DNA of 64,000 bases, from contig NZ_CP150145.1 of the NCBI RefSeq assembly GCF_037963835.1, positions 1,488,001 to 1,552,000 on the forward strand. The letters are read 5' to 3'. The stretch is from Paenibacillus sp. FSL H8-0332 (GTDB taxonomy: Bacteria; Bacillota; Bacilli; Paenibacillales; Paenibacillaceae). The position numbers and the translations under genes are program-made. Positions within the stretch are counted from its first letter, which is position 1. Each line of letters starts with the position of its first letter. Positions 9,656-18,155 of the stretch are shown here, one piece after another. The notes below the pieces were generated by a model, which worked only from the letters and a program-made list of their open reading frames with translations, made no database searches and was not told the origin of the DNA.

Positions 9656-12553
9656 ATGACCTCTTTATCCTCGGCCCTGCCGGTCCAGCTACGGTGGCTG
9701 AAGCCGCCTGCTGCAGCTGCAGGGGTGACCTGGGGTGTCCCCTGGTCCAAGGGAGATCTGAAGCGCGGAGAACTGGCCGCGCTATATCTTGGCGGGGCGG
9801 ATGACAGCTCCCGCCTGCCGCTGCAGAGCCGCCCGGCTGCGTATTGGCCGGACGGCAGCATCAAATGGTCTTTGCATTCTGCCGTATGCCCTGAAGGGAG
9901 TACGGCAGGATATACGCTGGAACGCTCTGCTGGACAGAGTGCTGAACCCGCAGCCTTCCAGGTATCCGTGGGAGAGACGGAAGAGGCTTACATTGTCGAT
10001 ACCGGCAGCATTCGTTGCACCGTGGTCAAGCATGGCCCGGGCGTAATCTCGTGGATCATCCGCCGGGACACGGCGGCACCCGGGGAGCCGGATGGCAATC
10101 GCGGACATTATGGAGCTGTGGAGGCGGCGTTGGGATCAGGTGTGGATGTGAGTGCAGATGCTGATGTGGGTGCAGATACTGATGTGGGTGCAGATACTGA
10201 TGTGAGTGCAGATACTGATGTGAGTACAGATGCGAGTGCAGGTATGAGTACAGTTACGGATGCAGGTGCAGATTCAGAGGGTGGCGCTACAGACATAGCG
10301 CCACAGTCCTGCACGGCAGAGCTGCTTGTGTGCAGCGGAAGCGAGCTGGTCTGTCTCCGCGAGCAGCGGGACATCCTCAGCGGGGAGCTGACGCTGCGGC
10401 AGGAACGGTTCACCGGAGTAACGCTGAAGGCCAGTCTGGAGGAAGCTGGTCCGGTGCGTGCCGTGATCCGGCTGGACGGGCGGCATAGAAGTACAAGGGG
10501 AGCCCGGGAATGGCTTCCTTATACTTTAAGGCTCTATTTCTATGCCGGGCTTGCGTCCATCCGGCTGGTGCATACCTTCCATTATGACGGCAACCCGCAG
10601 CAGGATTTCATCAAGGGGCTGGGCCTGTTGTTCAAGGTGCCGCTTAGCGGTCCGCTGTATAACCGCCATGTCCGGCTGGCGGGCAGCGGGGGAATCTTCA
10701 GCGAATCCCCCAAGACACTCCAGACCCGCAGAACCCGGGGCAAATATGCCGATATGTTTGCCGGACAGCTTGAGGGGCAGAGCCAGCACTTTGATCCGGT
10801 GGAGGATGCCTATTTCACCAGCCTGCTCCAGGATTCTGCGGTCTGGGACAGCTTCCGGCTGGTGCAGGACTCCCCCGAACATTATGCCGTGCATAAGCGG
10901 ACCGGACCAGAGTGCACCTGGATTAAGGGCGCTGAAGGCCGGAGAGCCGGAGGGCTGGGCTATATCGGCTGTGACGGCGGGGGGCTGGCTGCCGGAGTGA
11001 AGGATTTCTGGCGCAAGCACCCGTCCGGGCTGGAGATCAGCGGCACCTCCGGCGCGGAAGCGGCGTTAACCGTCTGGTTCTGGACGCCGGAGGCGCAGGC
11101 GATGGACCTGCGCCACTATGATACGAAGACGCATGTCGAGTCCTCCTATGAAGGCGCAGAGGAACTCCGGGCAACCCCTTACGGCATCGCCAATACGAAC
11201 GAGTTGACCTTGTGGTGTACCTTGCGAACGCCGGATTCCGGGCAGCTTCGGCAGATGCAGCAGCAGGCAGATGAACCGCCGCTGCTGGTCTGTGAGCCCG
11301 AGTACTACCACCGCAGCCGGGCGTTTGGACTATGGAGTCTGCCGGACCGGAGCACGCCGGCCAAGACGTACCTGGAGGAGCGGCTGGACGGGATCATCAG
11401 CTTTTACCAGAAGGAGATTGAACAGCGGAAGTGGTATGGCCTGTGGGATTACGGCGATTTCATGCACAGCTATGATCCGGTCCGCCATGTCTGGAATTAT
11501 GATCTGGGCGGCTGTGCCTGGCAGAATGCCGAGCTGGTGCCGAATATGTGGCTGTGGGTGAGCTTCCTGCGGACCGGACGCGCGGATATTTACCGGATGG
11601 CTGAAGCGATGACCCGGCATACCAGCGAGGTGGATGTGTATCATTTCGGGGAATATGCGGGTCTGGGCTCCCGGCATAATGTCGTGCATTGGGGCTGCGG
11701 CTGCAAGGAAGCACGGATTGCTATGGCGGGACTGCACCGCTATTTCTATTATCTCACCGGGGATGAGCGGACGGGCGACATCATGGACAGTGTGAAGGAT
11801 GCGGATTATTCCACGGTGACGCTGGACCCGATGCGGGCTTATTTTCCGCAGGACGAATTCAAGACGCATGTGCGGGTGGGGCCGGACTGGGCCGCGTTCA
11901 GCTCGGGCTGGATGACCCGCTGGGAACGCTATGAGGATACAGCCTACCGCGACAAAATCATAACAGGCATCGACTGCATCAAAGCAGCCAACCTGCGGCT
12001 GATCTCCGGCCCAACCTATGGATACGATCCCGCAACAGGTATTCTCAGTCCCATGGGCGATGACAACTGGGGACGGCACTTGGCGATCTGCATGGGTGGG
12101 CCGCAGGTGTGGTTCGAGCTGGCGATGATGCTGGAGGACCCGGAGTGGGAGGACATGCTTGCTGAGTTCGGTGTCTTCTATAACTTGCCGGAGGAAGAGC
12201 AGCTGCTTAGATCCGGAGGTGCGATTACAGGCAAGCTGCGCTTCGAGCATCCGGTGCTGAGTGTGGCAATTGCCGCCTACGGCGCTTGGGTCAAGGTTGA
12301 CCGGGCGACGGCGGAGCGCTGTTGGAGCATTCTGCTTGAGAACCCGTTCGGCATCGTCAATCTGCAAGCGGAGCAGAAGCAGGTGACTTATACGGAAGCA
12401 CTGGATGAGGTGGATTGGATGAATACGAACGAAGCCTCGCAGTGGTCGCTGAATACGATCATTGCGCTGGAGCTGATTGCCGAGTCTCTGCCTGCACGGG
12501 AAGGTGTGTCGGGAGCGGGTGCTGGTAACGGAAAAGGAGAGGTGGATCAATGA
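9656..12553 (+). CDS. YetA/PcRGLX-like exo-rhamnogalacturonan lyase (PL26-like)
   Basis: 965 residues, about 100 more than B. subtilis YetA (recalled as ~860). The N-terminus shows the family block LRWLKPP...GVTWGVPWSKGDL, and the centre has the His/Trp/Tyr-rich core (KWYGLWDYGDFMHSYD, HNVVHWGCGCKEARIA). The characterised fungal relative PcRGLX releases unsaturated disaccharides from RG-I chain ends. No signal peptide, so it probably acts on imported oligosaccharides. Odd: residues about 161-205 are a low-complexity insert of repeated (V/D)(G/S)ADTDV units encoded by an 18-base tandem repeat. ATG follows AAGGAG; the stop overlaps the next start. Confidence 0.85.
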   Translation: MTSLSSALPVQLRWLKPPAAAAGVTWGVPWSKGDLKRGELAALYLGGADDSSRLPLQSRPAAYWPDGSIKWSLHSAVCPEGSTAGYTLERSAGQSAEPAAFQVSVGETEEAYIVDTGSIRCTVVKHGPGVISWIIRRDTAAPGEPDGNRGHYGAVEAALGSGVDVSADADVGADTDVGADTDVSADTDVSTDASAGMSTVTDAGADSEGGATDIAPQSCTAELLVCSGSELVCLREQRDILSGELTLRQERFTGVTLKASLEEAGPVRAVIRLDGRHRSTRGAREWLPYTLRLYFYAGLASIRLVHTFHYDGNPQQDFIKGLGLLFKVPLSGPLYNRHVRLAGSGGIFSESPKTLQTRRTRGKYADMFAGQLEGQSQHFDPVEDAYFTSLLQDSAVWDSFRLVQDSPEHYAVHKRTGPECTWIKGAEGRRAGGLGYIGCDGGGLAAGVKDFWRKHPSGLEISGTSGAEAALTVWFWTPEAQAMDLRHYDTKTHVESSYEGAEELRATPYGIANTNELTLWCTLRTPDSGQLRQMQQQADEPPLLVCEPEYYHRSRAFGLWSLPDRSTPAKTYLEERLDGIISFYQKEIEQRKWYGLWDYGDFMHSYDPVRHVWNYDLGGCAWQNAELVPNMWLWVSFLRTGRADIYRMAEAMTRHTSEVDVYHFGEYAGLGSRHNVVHWGCGCKEARIAMAGLHRYFYYLTGDERTGDIMDSVKDADYSTVTLDPMRAYFPQDEFKTHVRVGPDWAAFSSGWMTRWERYEDTAYRDKIITGIDCIKAANLRLISGPTYGYDPATGILSPMGDDNWGRHLAICMGGPQVWFELAMMLEDPEWEDMLAEFGVFYNLPEEEQLLRSGGAITGKLRFEHPVLSVAIAAYGAWVKVDRATAERCWSILLENPFGIVNLQAEQKQVTYTEALDEVDWMNTNEASQWSLNTIIALELIAESLPAREGVSGAGAGNGKGEVDQ
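10139..10270 (+). repeat. 18-bp in-frame tandem repeat inside the YetA-like gene
   Basis: The unit GATGTGGGTGCAGATACT and close variants (GTGAGTGCAGAT, GTGAGTACAGAT) repeat head to tail, giving an acidic Asp/Ala/Thr/Val stretch. Copies differ by one or two bases, typical of slippage expansion. The frame is kept. Confidence 0.8.
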
Positions 12554-13245
12554 CTACGCAACAGGCTGATGCAGACATTCCTGATGGCTGGCGTGAGATC
12601 TACCGCAATACGCTGGAGGGTCCCGCTCAGGTGGAAGGCTTCCGCATGGAAGGCGATGGCGCAGTTACTTTTCCGCAGGGGCGGTTAAGGCTGGAGAGCA
12701 CCCGGGGGGCTGAGGAAGGACAGAAGGCGAATGTGGTTTTCTGGTGCCCTGAGGTTTTTCCGGCGGAGCTTGCCATCTCCTGGAGGTACCGCCCGCTGCG
12801 CGAGCCGGGGCTGGCCATTCTGTTCTTCGCGGCTGCGGGTGCCGGGGGCAAGGATCTGTTCGACCCGTCCCTGCCGGTCCGCACGGGCGAATATGACCAG
12901 TACCACCATGGGGAGATGGATGCCTATCATATCTCGTATTTTCGCCGGATGTGGGAGGAGGAGCGGGCTTTTCACACCTGTAATCTGCGCAAAAGCTACG
13001 GCTTCCACCTTGTCGCCCAAGGGGCTGATCCGCTCCCGGATACCGCCGATATGACGGAGGCCTACCGGCTGCTGCTGGTGAAGCGGGGTGCTGCTGTGAC
13101 TTTTGCCATCAATGGATTGCCGGTGCTGCATTGGGTGGATGATGGCTCGTTCTTCGGTCCGCTGCTCGGTGCAGGCAGACTTGGCTTCCGGCAAATGGCT
13201 CCGCTGATAGCGGAGTATAGCGACCTGGTCGTCTATGCTCCCTGA
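12550..13245 (+). CDS. YesU-like protein (DUF1961)
   Basis: 231 residues, full length for the DUF1961/YesU family. Family-like blocks are WRYRPLREPGLAILFFAA, GEYDQYHHGEMDAYHISYFRR and RKSYGFHLVAQGADPLPD. YesU has a concanavalin-like beta-sandwich fold and sits in the B. subtilis rhamnogalacturonan gene set; its biochemical role is not settled as far as I know. The ATG overlaps the TGA of the lyase gene (ATGA), so the two are translationally coupled. Confidence 0.87.
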   Translation: MTTQQADADIPDGWREIYRNTLEGPAQVEGFRMEGDGAVTFPQGRLRLESTRGAEEGQKANVVFWCPEVFPAELAISWRYRPLREPGLAILFFAAAGAGGKDLFDPSLPVRTGEYDQYHHGEMDAYHISYFRRMWEEERAFHTCNLRKSYGFHLVAQGADPLPDTADMTEAYRLLLVKRGAAVTFAINGLPVLHWVDDGSFFGPLLGAGRLGFRQMAPLIAEYSDLVVYAP

Positions 13246-13258
13246 AGCTTGGACAGCT

Positions 13259-13447
13259 GGATGAATGGATGAACGTCTGGTCGGCCTGTTCAATCGGTAA
13301 GGGATCAAGGGCTTGCTGCCGCATCTGGACATTGAATATGCCCGCACAGTGTAGTCTACCGGCGGGTTCGCCCTCCCGGAGGACTGGCTGGAGGTTGGCG
13401 GTGCGGTAGTCGAGGTGCCCGGGGGACAGACTGTGGAGCTAGGCTGA
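13259..13447 (+). pseudogene. Possible decayed gene end between the YesU-like and propeller genes
   Basis: This 236-base gap has no intact frame but has protein-like fragments on the + strand. The fragment ERLVGLFNR is followed by GIKGLLPHLDIEYARTV and then GGFALPEDWLEVGGAVVEV, which ends GQTVELG-stop at 13447. The fragments are in different frames. The last piece resembles the beta-sandwich C-terminus of a glycosidase, but I cannot name the family. The call rests on composition alone. Confidence 0.3.
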
Positions 13448-13481
13448 TACAGAACAGGGATAGAGTGAAGGAGGATGTATT

Positions 13482-14756
13482 GTGAATCATACGGATCATA
13501 GTCAAAAGCTGCACCGGCTGGCCGGGCTGGATATCTCTGCCGCCGGTCCAAGATGTAAAATGCTGCTCGGCGATCTGGACGGGGACGGCCGGACTGAACT
13601 GCTGCTGGTGCAGCCGGATAACCGCCAGGATGTCCGTTATATTCCGCATCAGGTGCAGTGCCTGACAGCTTATAATCTGGATGGCCGTCTGCTGTGGCAG
13701 ACGGGGAAGCCGGACCCGGACGCAGGCAGCCAAGGCTCCGATTATCCGGCGCAGATTGCCGATATCGATGGTGACGGGGCGCTGGAGGTACTGTGTGTGA
13801 TGAATGACCAGCTGCATATTCTGGAGGGGGCGACGGGCAAGGTCAAAGCGGTTCATCCGCTGCCGGCGAAGGAGGCACATGACTGTATCATTATTGCCAA
13901 CCTGTCAGGCGGCGACTTCCCTTCCGACATCATTCTCAAAGACCGCTACCATCAGTTATGGGCACTGGACCGGGACTTCCGGCTGCTCTGGACCCACCAG
14001 GGCAATGTGGGGCATTATCCCTGGGTGTTCGATCTGGACGGTGACGGGCGCGATGAGATCATGGCCGGATATGATCTGCTCAGCGCGGAGGGCAAGCTGC
14101 TATGGAGCTGCAAGGATCTGGAGGATCACGCGGACTGCCTGTGGGTCGGCGATGTGAACGGAGACGGGGTACCGGAGCTGGTGATCGGCGGCAGTGTGAC
14201 GGTGATGTATGACCGTACCGGGCGCGAGCTATGGCGATACGAAGGCTCCGTCGAGTCGCAGCATCTGGCGCTCGGGCGGTTCCGCCCGGACCTGCCCGGC
14301 CTGCAGATTGCGGGCCTTGACCGTCTGGTCCGCGAGGATGACGGCAAGGGTCTCCGGGGCAAGGATGCCATGTTCCTGCTGGACCAGTCCGGCCGGGAGC
14401 TGTGGAAGGAAGAACGTACCACTGACGGATGGCTGACCATTGTCGAAGCCGTCAGCCGGTTCTGGCCGGATGCACCGGACTATATTCTGGCGTACCGCCG
14501 GGGCGAAGCTGTGCTTCCCGCTCTCTATGACGGCTATATGAATATCGTTGCCGAGTTCGCTGAGCAGGGCTACGCTGTGCATGGAGATCTGCTGGGCAGC
14601 GGAACGGAGCAGGTTATTATTTATACGGATGAACTGGCCGCCGTCTATGCCGGTGAAGCACTGCCGCTGCAAGCAGTCCACCCCGGGCAGCAGCTGCCCC
14701 AGCCCAAACGGCTGTACAGCTCCACCCTGTACCCCGGTGGTGAGGTGGCGTTGTGA
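13482..14756 (+). CDS. FG-GAP/VCBS-type beta-propeller protein (PL11-lyase-like fold)
   Basis: 424 residues, GTG start after GAAGGAGG. It consists of repeated propeller blades with calcium-type loops: GDLDGDGRTELLL, ADIDGDGALEVLC, FDLDGDGRDEIMAG and GDVNGDGVPELVIGG. The same loops build the eight-bladed propeller of rhamnogalacturonan lyases YesW/YesX (family PL11), which fits this locus, but the protein is about 170-190 residues shorter than those enzymes and has no signal peptide. It may be an intracellular lyase or a sugar-binding partner; I cannot assign catalysis. The stop overlaps the start of the GH105 gene. Confidence 0.65.
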   Translation: MNHTDHSQKLHRLAGLDISAAGPRCKMLLGDLDGDGRTELLLVQPDNRQDVRYIPHQVQCLTAYNLDGRLLWQTGKPDPDAGSQGSDYPAQIADIDGDGALEVLCVMNDQLHILEGATGKVKAVHPLPAKEAHDCIIIANLSGGDFPSDIILKDRYHQLWALDRDFRLLWTHQGNVGHYPWVFDLDGDGRDEIMAGYDLLSAEGKLLWSCKDLEDHADCLWVGDVNGDGVPELVIGGSVTVMYDRTGRELWRYEGSVESQHLALGRFRPDLPGLQIAGLDRLVREDDGKGLRGKDAMFLLDQSGRELWKEERTTDGWLTIVEAVSRFWPDAPDYILAYRRGEAVLPALYDGYMNIVAEFAEQGYAVHGDLLGSGTEQVIIYTDELAAVYAGEALPLQAVHPGQQLPQPKRLYSSTLYPGGEVAL

Positions 14757-17140
14757 TGGGGGGCTACTTTCATCCGCGCCATTCCATCGTCCGCACAGTT
14801 GGAGAGCATACGGAAACGATGCTTGCCATCATAGCGAACCGCTATATTGGTGCGAATCCGCCGCAGCCCCCGGTCTATCGCGTTCATCTGGAGAACAGCT
14901 TCCCGCGGCTGGCGGATTGCCGGTATGAGATGAACCTGAAAGAACGGCTGCCTGAGCTGCGGGACGGGGAATTTGTCTATGCCTGGGGGAAGCTGTGGAG
15001 CGATACGGACAGCGATATTCCGCTCGCTCTCAGCTGCTTCGGTCCGGTAACGGTCTATGTTAACGGCGTTGCCGTGTTCGCGTCCAATCTCAACGATGAT
15101 GTGTTCCCGGACCGCAAGGCGTTCTTTCGTACCGGGCTGAAGGCAGGCTGGAATCACTTCCTGCTGGAATGTATCGCCGTCGGCACCGGCTGCGGCGGGA
15201 TTTTTGGCACCGGGAGCGTGAAGGGGGCTCCGCTGCATTTTCTGGCCCCGACTGCGGAGCGGAGCGGCTGTGAGGGCTGGATCTACAGCGCGCCGCAGCA
15301 GAGCAGATGGGCGCTGCAGCCGGAGGGCGGCGGCGCTCCTGCGGGAGAGGCTGCGGCGCACCGCGCGGAGCCTTCGCAGCGCGTCCGCTGCGGCGAAGCC
15401 GTAGAGGCCGCCGAAGCTGCGCTGGCGGCCCGCTGTGCCTGGTATCCGGCGGCCGGATGGCCGGATGGCAAGGCACAGCGCGGGAACCTCGCGCGCGTGC
15501 TCGGCGCGGTGCCCGGCGCGAAGGCGCTGGCCTGGAGCAGGCTGGCGGTTACAGCGCCCGGCGGAACTGACGCCCGGCTGGTCCTCCGCAGCCGGGATGT
15601 AGCGGCACTCAAGGTCTATGTGGATGGCAGGCTTGCTGCCATCCAGGCCGAAGCGAGTGCCGGCCTTGAGTGTGTGCTGCCGCTGAGCTTCGGCAGCCAT
15701 GACCTGCTGGTCGAGGCCGTGTGCGGCGGCCCCGGGTGGGGCTTCCGCCTGGAAGCGGCGGAGGCTGGGAACACATCAGAGGTCCAGGTGGAAGCGGAGT
15801 GTAGCGCGGCTCTTGCGGAAGCTTCACCCTGCTGCTCTCCGCAGGGAACCTTGAATAAGGGAGCTGGCGCCAGTGGAGTCCACGGCACACTAAAGCTGGT
15901 GAGTCCTTACCCGGTGGAAGGGCAGACCGGTCCATGGCTGTACCTGGGCCCGTTTCTGCAATCGGCGGTACCGCAGCCTATGGAGGCGGCTTCTATGAAT
16001 GCTCCCTTCGGTGAAGGGGCGGAGGCATGCTTTTGGCGGGTGGACCGTCCTGGCGGCGCAGTCAGGCCCTATCTGGAGAGTGCGCTGTACGGCCGCTGGA
16101 ATTATCCGCTCGGGGTAACCCTATATGGTCTGCTGCGTACCGGTCAGGCTCTGGGCGATTCTCATTATTCTGCTTATACCAGAGGACATATTGAGCAATG
16201 TACCCGGCTTCATACTTATTCGCTCTGGGACAGCAGCCGCTATGGTGCTCCGGGTATCAACCAGCAGCTGGCGCTCATAGACTCACTGGATGACTGCGGC
16301 TCATTCGGTGCGACGATGCTCGCCGCTCATGCCGAGCAGCCGCTGCATGGAGCGCCCGAAACAGCGGCGTATATCGCCCGGTATATTCAAGATACGCAGT
16401 CCCGCGATGAGGATGGGGCGCTCTACCGTACACGGGGCACCACCGATTTCATGCAGGGAACGATGTGGTGCGATGATCTATATATGAGCACTCCGTTCCT
16501 GAGCCGTTATTATCAGCTGACGGGAGATATCGATTATTTGGATGATGCAGTGTCGCAATTTCTCCATTATCGTGATCGCCTGTTCCAGCCGGAGCTTGGC
16601 ATTATGCATCATGTATATGACTATAAATTCGGCAAGCCGAACGGTGTAGCCTGGGGCAGAGGCAACGGCTGGGTGCTGTTCTCGCTGACTGAGCTGCTGG
16701 AGGTAATGCCAGAGCAGCATCCGCAGCGGGAAGAACTGCTGGATTATTACCGGCTGCTGTGCGAAGGATATTTAAGGCTGCAGGACGCCGCAGGATTATG
16801 GCATCAGGTCCTGACCGATCCCGAATCTTATGCGGAGGCATCCTGTTCCTCGATGTTCGTGTATGCTTTTGCACGCGGTGTGCGTAGAGGTTGGTTGACA
16901 GAGCCGTATCCATATGCCGATGCAGCGTTACGCGGCTGGATGGCGCTGGCCGAATACTGCATCGATCATCAGGGCAACGTCTATGGCGTCTGCCGGGGAT
17001 CGGGCTATTCCTTCAACAAACTATATTACATGGAACAGCTGACCTGGCAGCTCAATGATACTCACGGAATCGGAATAGTGCTGCTGGCCGGTATTGAAGC
17101 GCTTGAGCTTAGACGGAAGCTGGAGGCGCAGCGCATATAA
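14756..17140 (+). CDS. GH105 unsaturated rhamnogalacturonyl hydrolase with long N-terminal extension
   Basis: 794 residues. The C-terminal ~350 residues (from about 445) are an (alpha/alpha)6 barrel of family GH105 (YteR/YesR), with DFMQGTMWCDDLYMSTPF holding the Asp pair expected to act as the general acid, then GVAWGRGNGWVLFSL. YteR and YesR are about 350-375 residues, so the first ~440 residues are extra: two beta-rich segments with a GC-rich Ala/Arg linker between them. The enzyme removes the unsaturated uronic acid left by RG lyases, so it acts after the YetA-like enzyme. ATG 14756 overlaps the previous TGA; GTG 14753 is the alternative. Confidence 0.87.
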   Translation: MGGYFHPRHSIVRTVGEHTETMLAIIANRYIGANPPQPPVYRVHLENSFPRLADCRYEMNLKERLPELRDGEFVYAWGKLWSDTDSDIPLALSCFGPVTVYVNGVAVFASNLNDDVFPDRKAFFRTGLKAGWNHFLLECIAVGTGCGGIFGTGSVKGAPLHFLAPTAERSGCEGWIYSAPQQSRWALQPEGGGAPAGEAAAHRAEPSQRVRCGEAVEAAEAALAARCAWYPAAGWPDGKAQRGNLARVLGAVPGAKALAWSRLAVTAPGGTDARLVLRSRDVAALKVYVDGRLAAIQAEASAGLECVLPLSFGSHDLLVEAVCGGPGWGFRLEAAEAGNTSEVQVEAECSAALAEASPCCSPQGTLNKGAGASGVHGTLKLVSPYPVEGQTGPWLYLGPFLQSAVPQPMEAASMNAPFGEGAEACFWRVDRPGGAVRPYLESALYGRWNYPLGVTLYGLLRTGQALGDSHYSAYTRGHIEQCTRLHTYSLWDSSRYGAPGINQQLALIDSLDDCGSFGATMLAAHAEQPLHGAPETAAYIARYIQDTQSRDEDGALYRTRGTTDFMQGTMWCDDLYMSTPFLSRYYQLTGDIDYLDDAVSQFLHYRDRLFQPELGIMHHVYDYKFGKPNGVAWGRGNGWVLFSLTELLEVMPEQHPQREELLDYYRLLCEGYLRLQDAAGLWHQVLTDPESYAEASCSSMFVYAFARGVRRGWLTEPYPYADAALRGWMALAEYCIDHQGNVYGVCRGSGYSFNKLYYMEQLTWQLNDTHGIGIVLLAGIEALELRRKLEAQRI

Positions 17141-17185
17141 GTTGTAGTGTAATAGAGGATGCTGAAAAAAGTAATTTATCAATCA

Positions 17186-17240
17186 GAGGCTGTTGCTACT
17201 TATGCAGAGTTATCTTCATCTGCTTGAGTGCGACAGCCTC
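17186..17240 (+). terminator. Hairpin after the pectin operon
   Basis: GAGGCTGTTGC pairs with GCGACAGCCTC across a long loop, followed by TTCTTC. It lies 45 bases after the GH105 stop and may terminate or stabilise the operon transcript; the T-tract is weak. The stretch 17241-17590 shows no convincing gene. Confidence 0.4.
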
Positions 17241-17591
17241 TTCTTCATGCAGCCGTACAGCCGTAGAACCCGTGAATCGCGCGCACACAGCATACAGGAT
17301 CGTTGATCGATAACGCTGCTGCATCGGCCGTCCGGGGCGTACAGACCAAGTGTGACAACATCCCTGATTACTGAAACGATAAGGACAGGCGACAAAAGCG
17401 CTAAAATTCAGAATCTGCCAAACGTAGGTGAAAGGAGCAATAGTGAGAAAAGTAAATTTGATTTTACTGGGTGCGAACGTAAGGAGGATGGGGGCCGTGT
17501 GTAGGGTGGTTGGCCGAAATGAAGGGGATAAATCCCTCTGAGCCGTCAGAAGGAGGAGCACAAATGCCCCTGAATTCGCCGTAGCCACGCA

Positions 17592-17632
17592 AAAACCCCG
17601 CAGGCGGAAATTCGCTTCCTGCGGTTTTTTTG
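17592..17632. terminator. Strong terminator hairpin
   Basis: AAAAACCCCGCAGGCGG / GCTTCCTGCGGTTTTTTT, with A-tract before and T-tract after, so it could work in both directions. Confidence 0.75.
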
Positions 17633-17634
17633 CA

Positions 17635-17732
17635 AATATAAGAAATTATATGTTTCACACGATAACTTATCCTTCTATTTCTCGCTGAAACGGTACCGTC
17701 CTTTAAAAGGACGGCAAAGCCGTTTCCACTTG
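17635..17732 (+). repeat. Intergenic repeat family 4, copy 1
   Basis: A 98-base block that recurs at 47956-48053 with four mismatches by eye. Its 3' half is a hairpin CCGTCCTT/AAGGACGG flanked by the sequences CGGTA and CAAAGCCG. It follows a terminator immediately, as the second copy follows the end of the LacI gene. Confidence 0.75.
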
Positions 17733-17773
17733 GCGGAGTGCCTCACGGGTATGTAGCACAGGCAGCTGTGCGG

Positions 17774-17953
17774 TTAATCCTTATCGATCAGCTCCAGCTT
17801 TTCAAGGATCTTAAGGGTGGTAACGGCGGACAATTGTACGGCTAATTGAATGCTGGCCTGGCTGTTTCCGCTTTGCTCCAGGGCAGCTTGGTTCTCGGAT
17901 AACACATCTTCCGTCACCTGCTGGATCAGACTTTTGACGATCTCGTTATTCAT
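17774..17953 (-). CDS. Small hypothetical protein, 59 residues
   Basis: Too short for a 60-residue cut-off but well supported: ATG at 17953 preceded by AAGGAGGAGCC (17958-17968), ending in a TAA at 17774. The product starts MNNEIVKSLIQQVTEDVLSE and ends KILEKLELIDKD; it is acidic, helix-prone and has no Cys or membrane segment. I do not recognise the family. It stands alone between a repeat and the divergently transcribed MATE gene. Confidence 0.6.
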   Translation of the reverse strand: MNNEIVKSLIQQVTEDVLSENQAALEQSGNSQASIQLAVQLSAVTTLKILEKLELIDKD

Positions 17954-18155
17954 AATAGGCTCCTCCTTCCGTAAGTAAATACTCTCATTCTATATTTCGG
18001 CAGGACCCAGGAATTTACTTAGGGAGCAGGGAATGTTATCCGGTAATCTGAACGAAATCCACACTTAACACAGACTTGGAGCGGAATCTGTAGTAAACTG
18101 GAAGGAATGTATTGTATGCCTGCAATTATTCTACAGAAAAGAATGTGATCAATGT

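Noticed and set aside
11330-12550. 406-codon antisense frame opposite the YetA-like gene
   Set aside because: His/Arg/Pro-rich shadow typical of GC-rich coding DNA; the sense strand has clear family motifs.
17444-17542. 32-codon frame starting GTG after GAAAGGAG
   Set aside because: Composition is not protein-like and the region otherwise shows only repeats and terminators.
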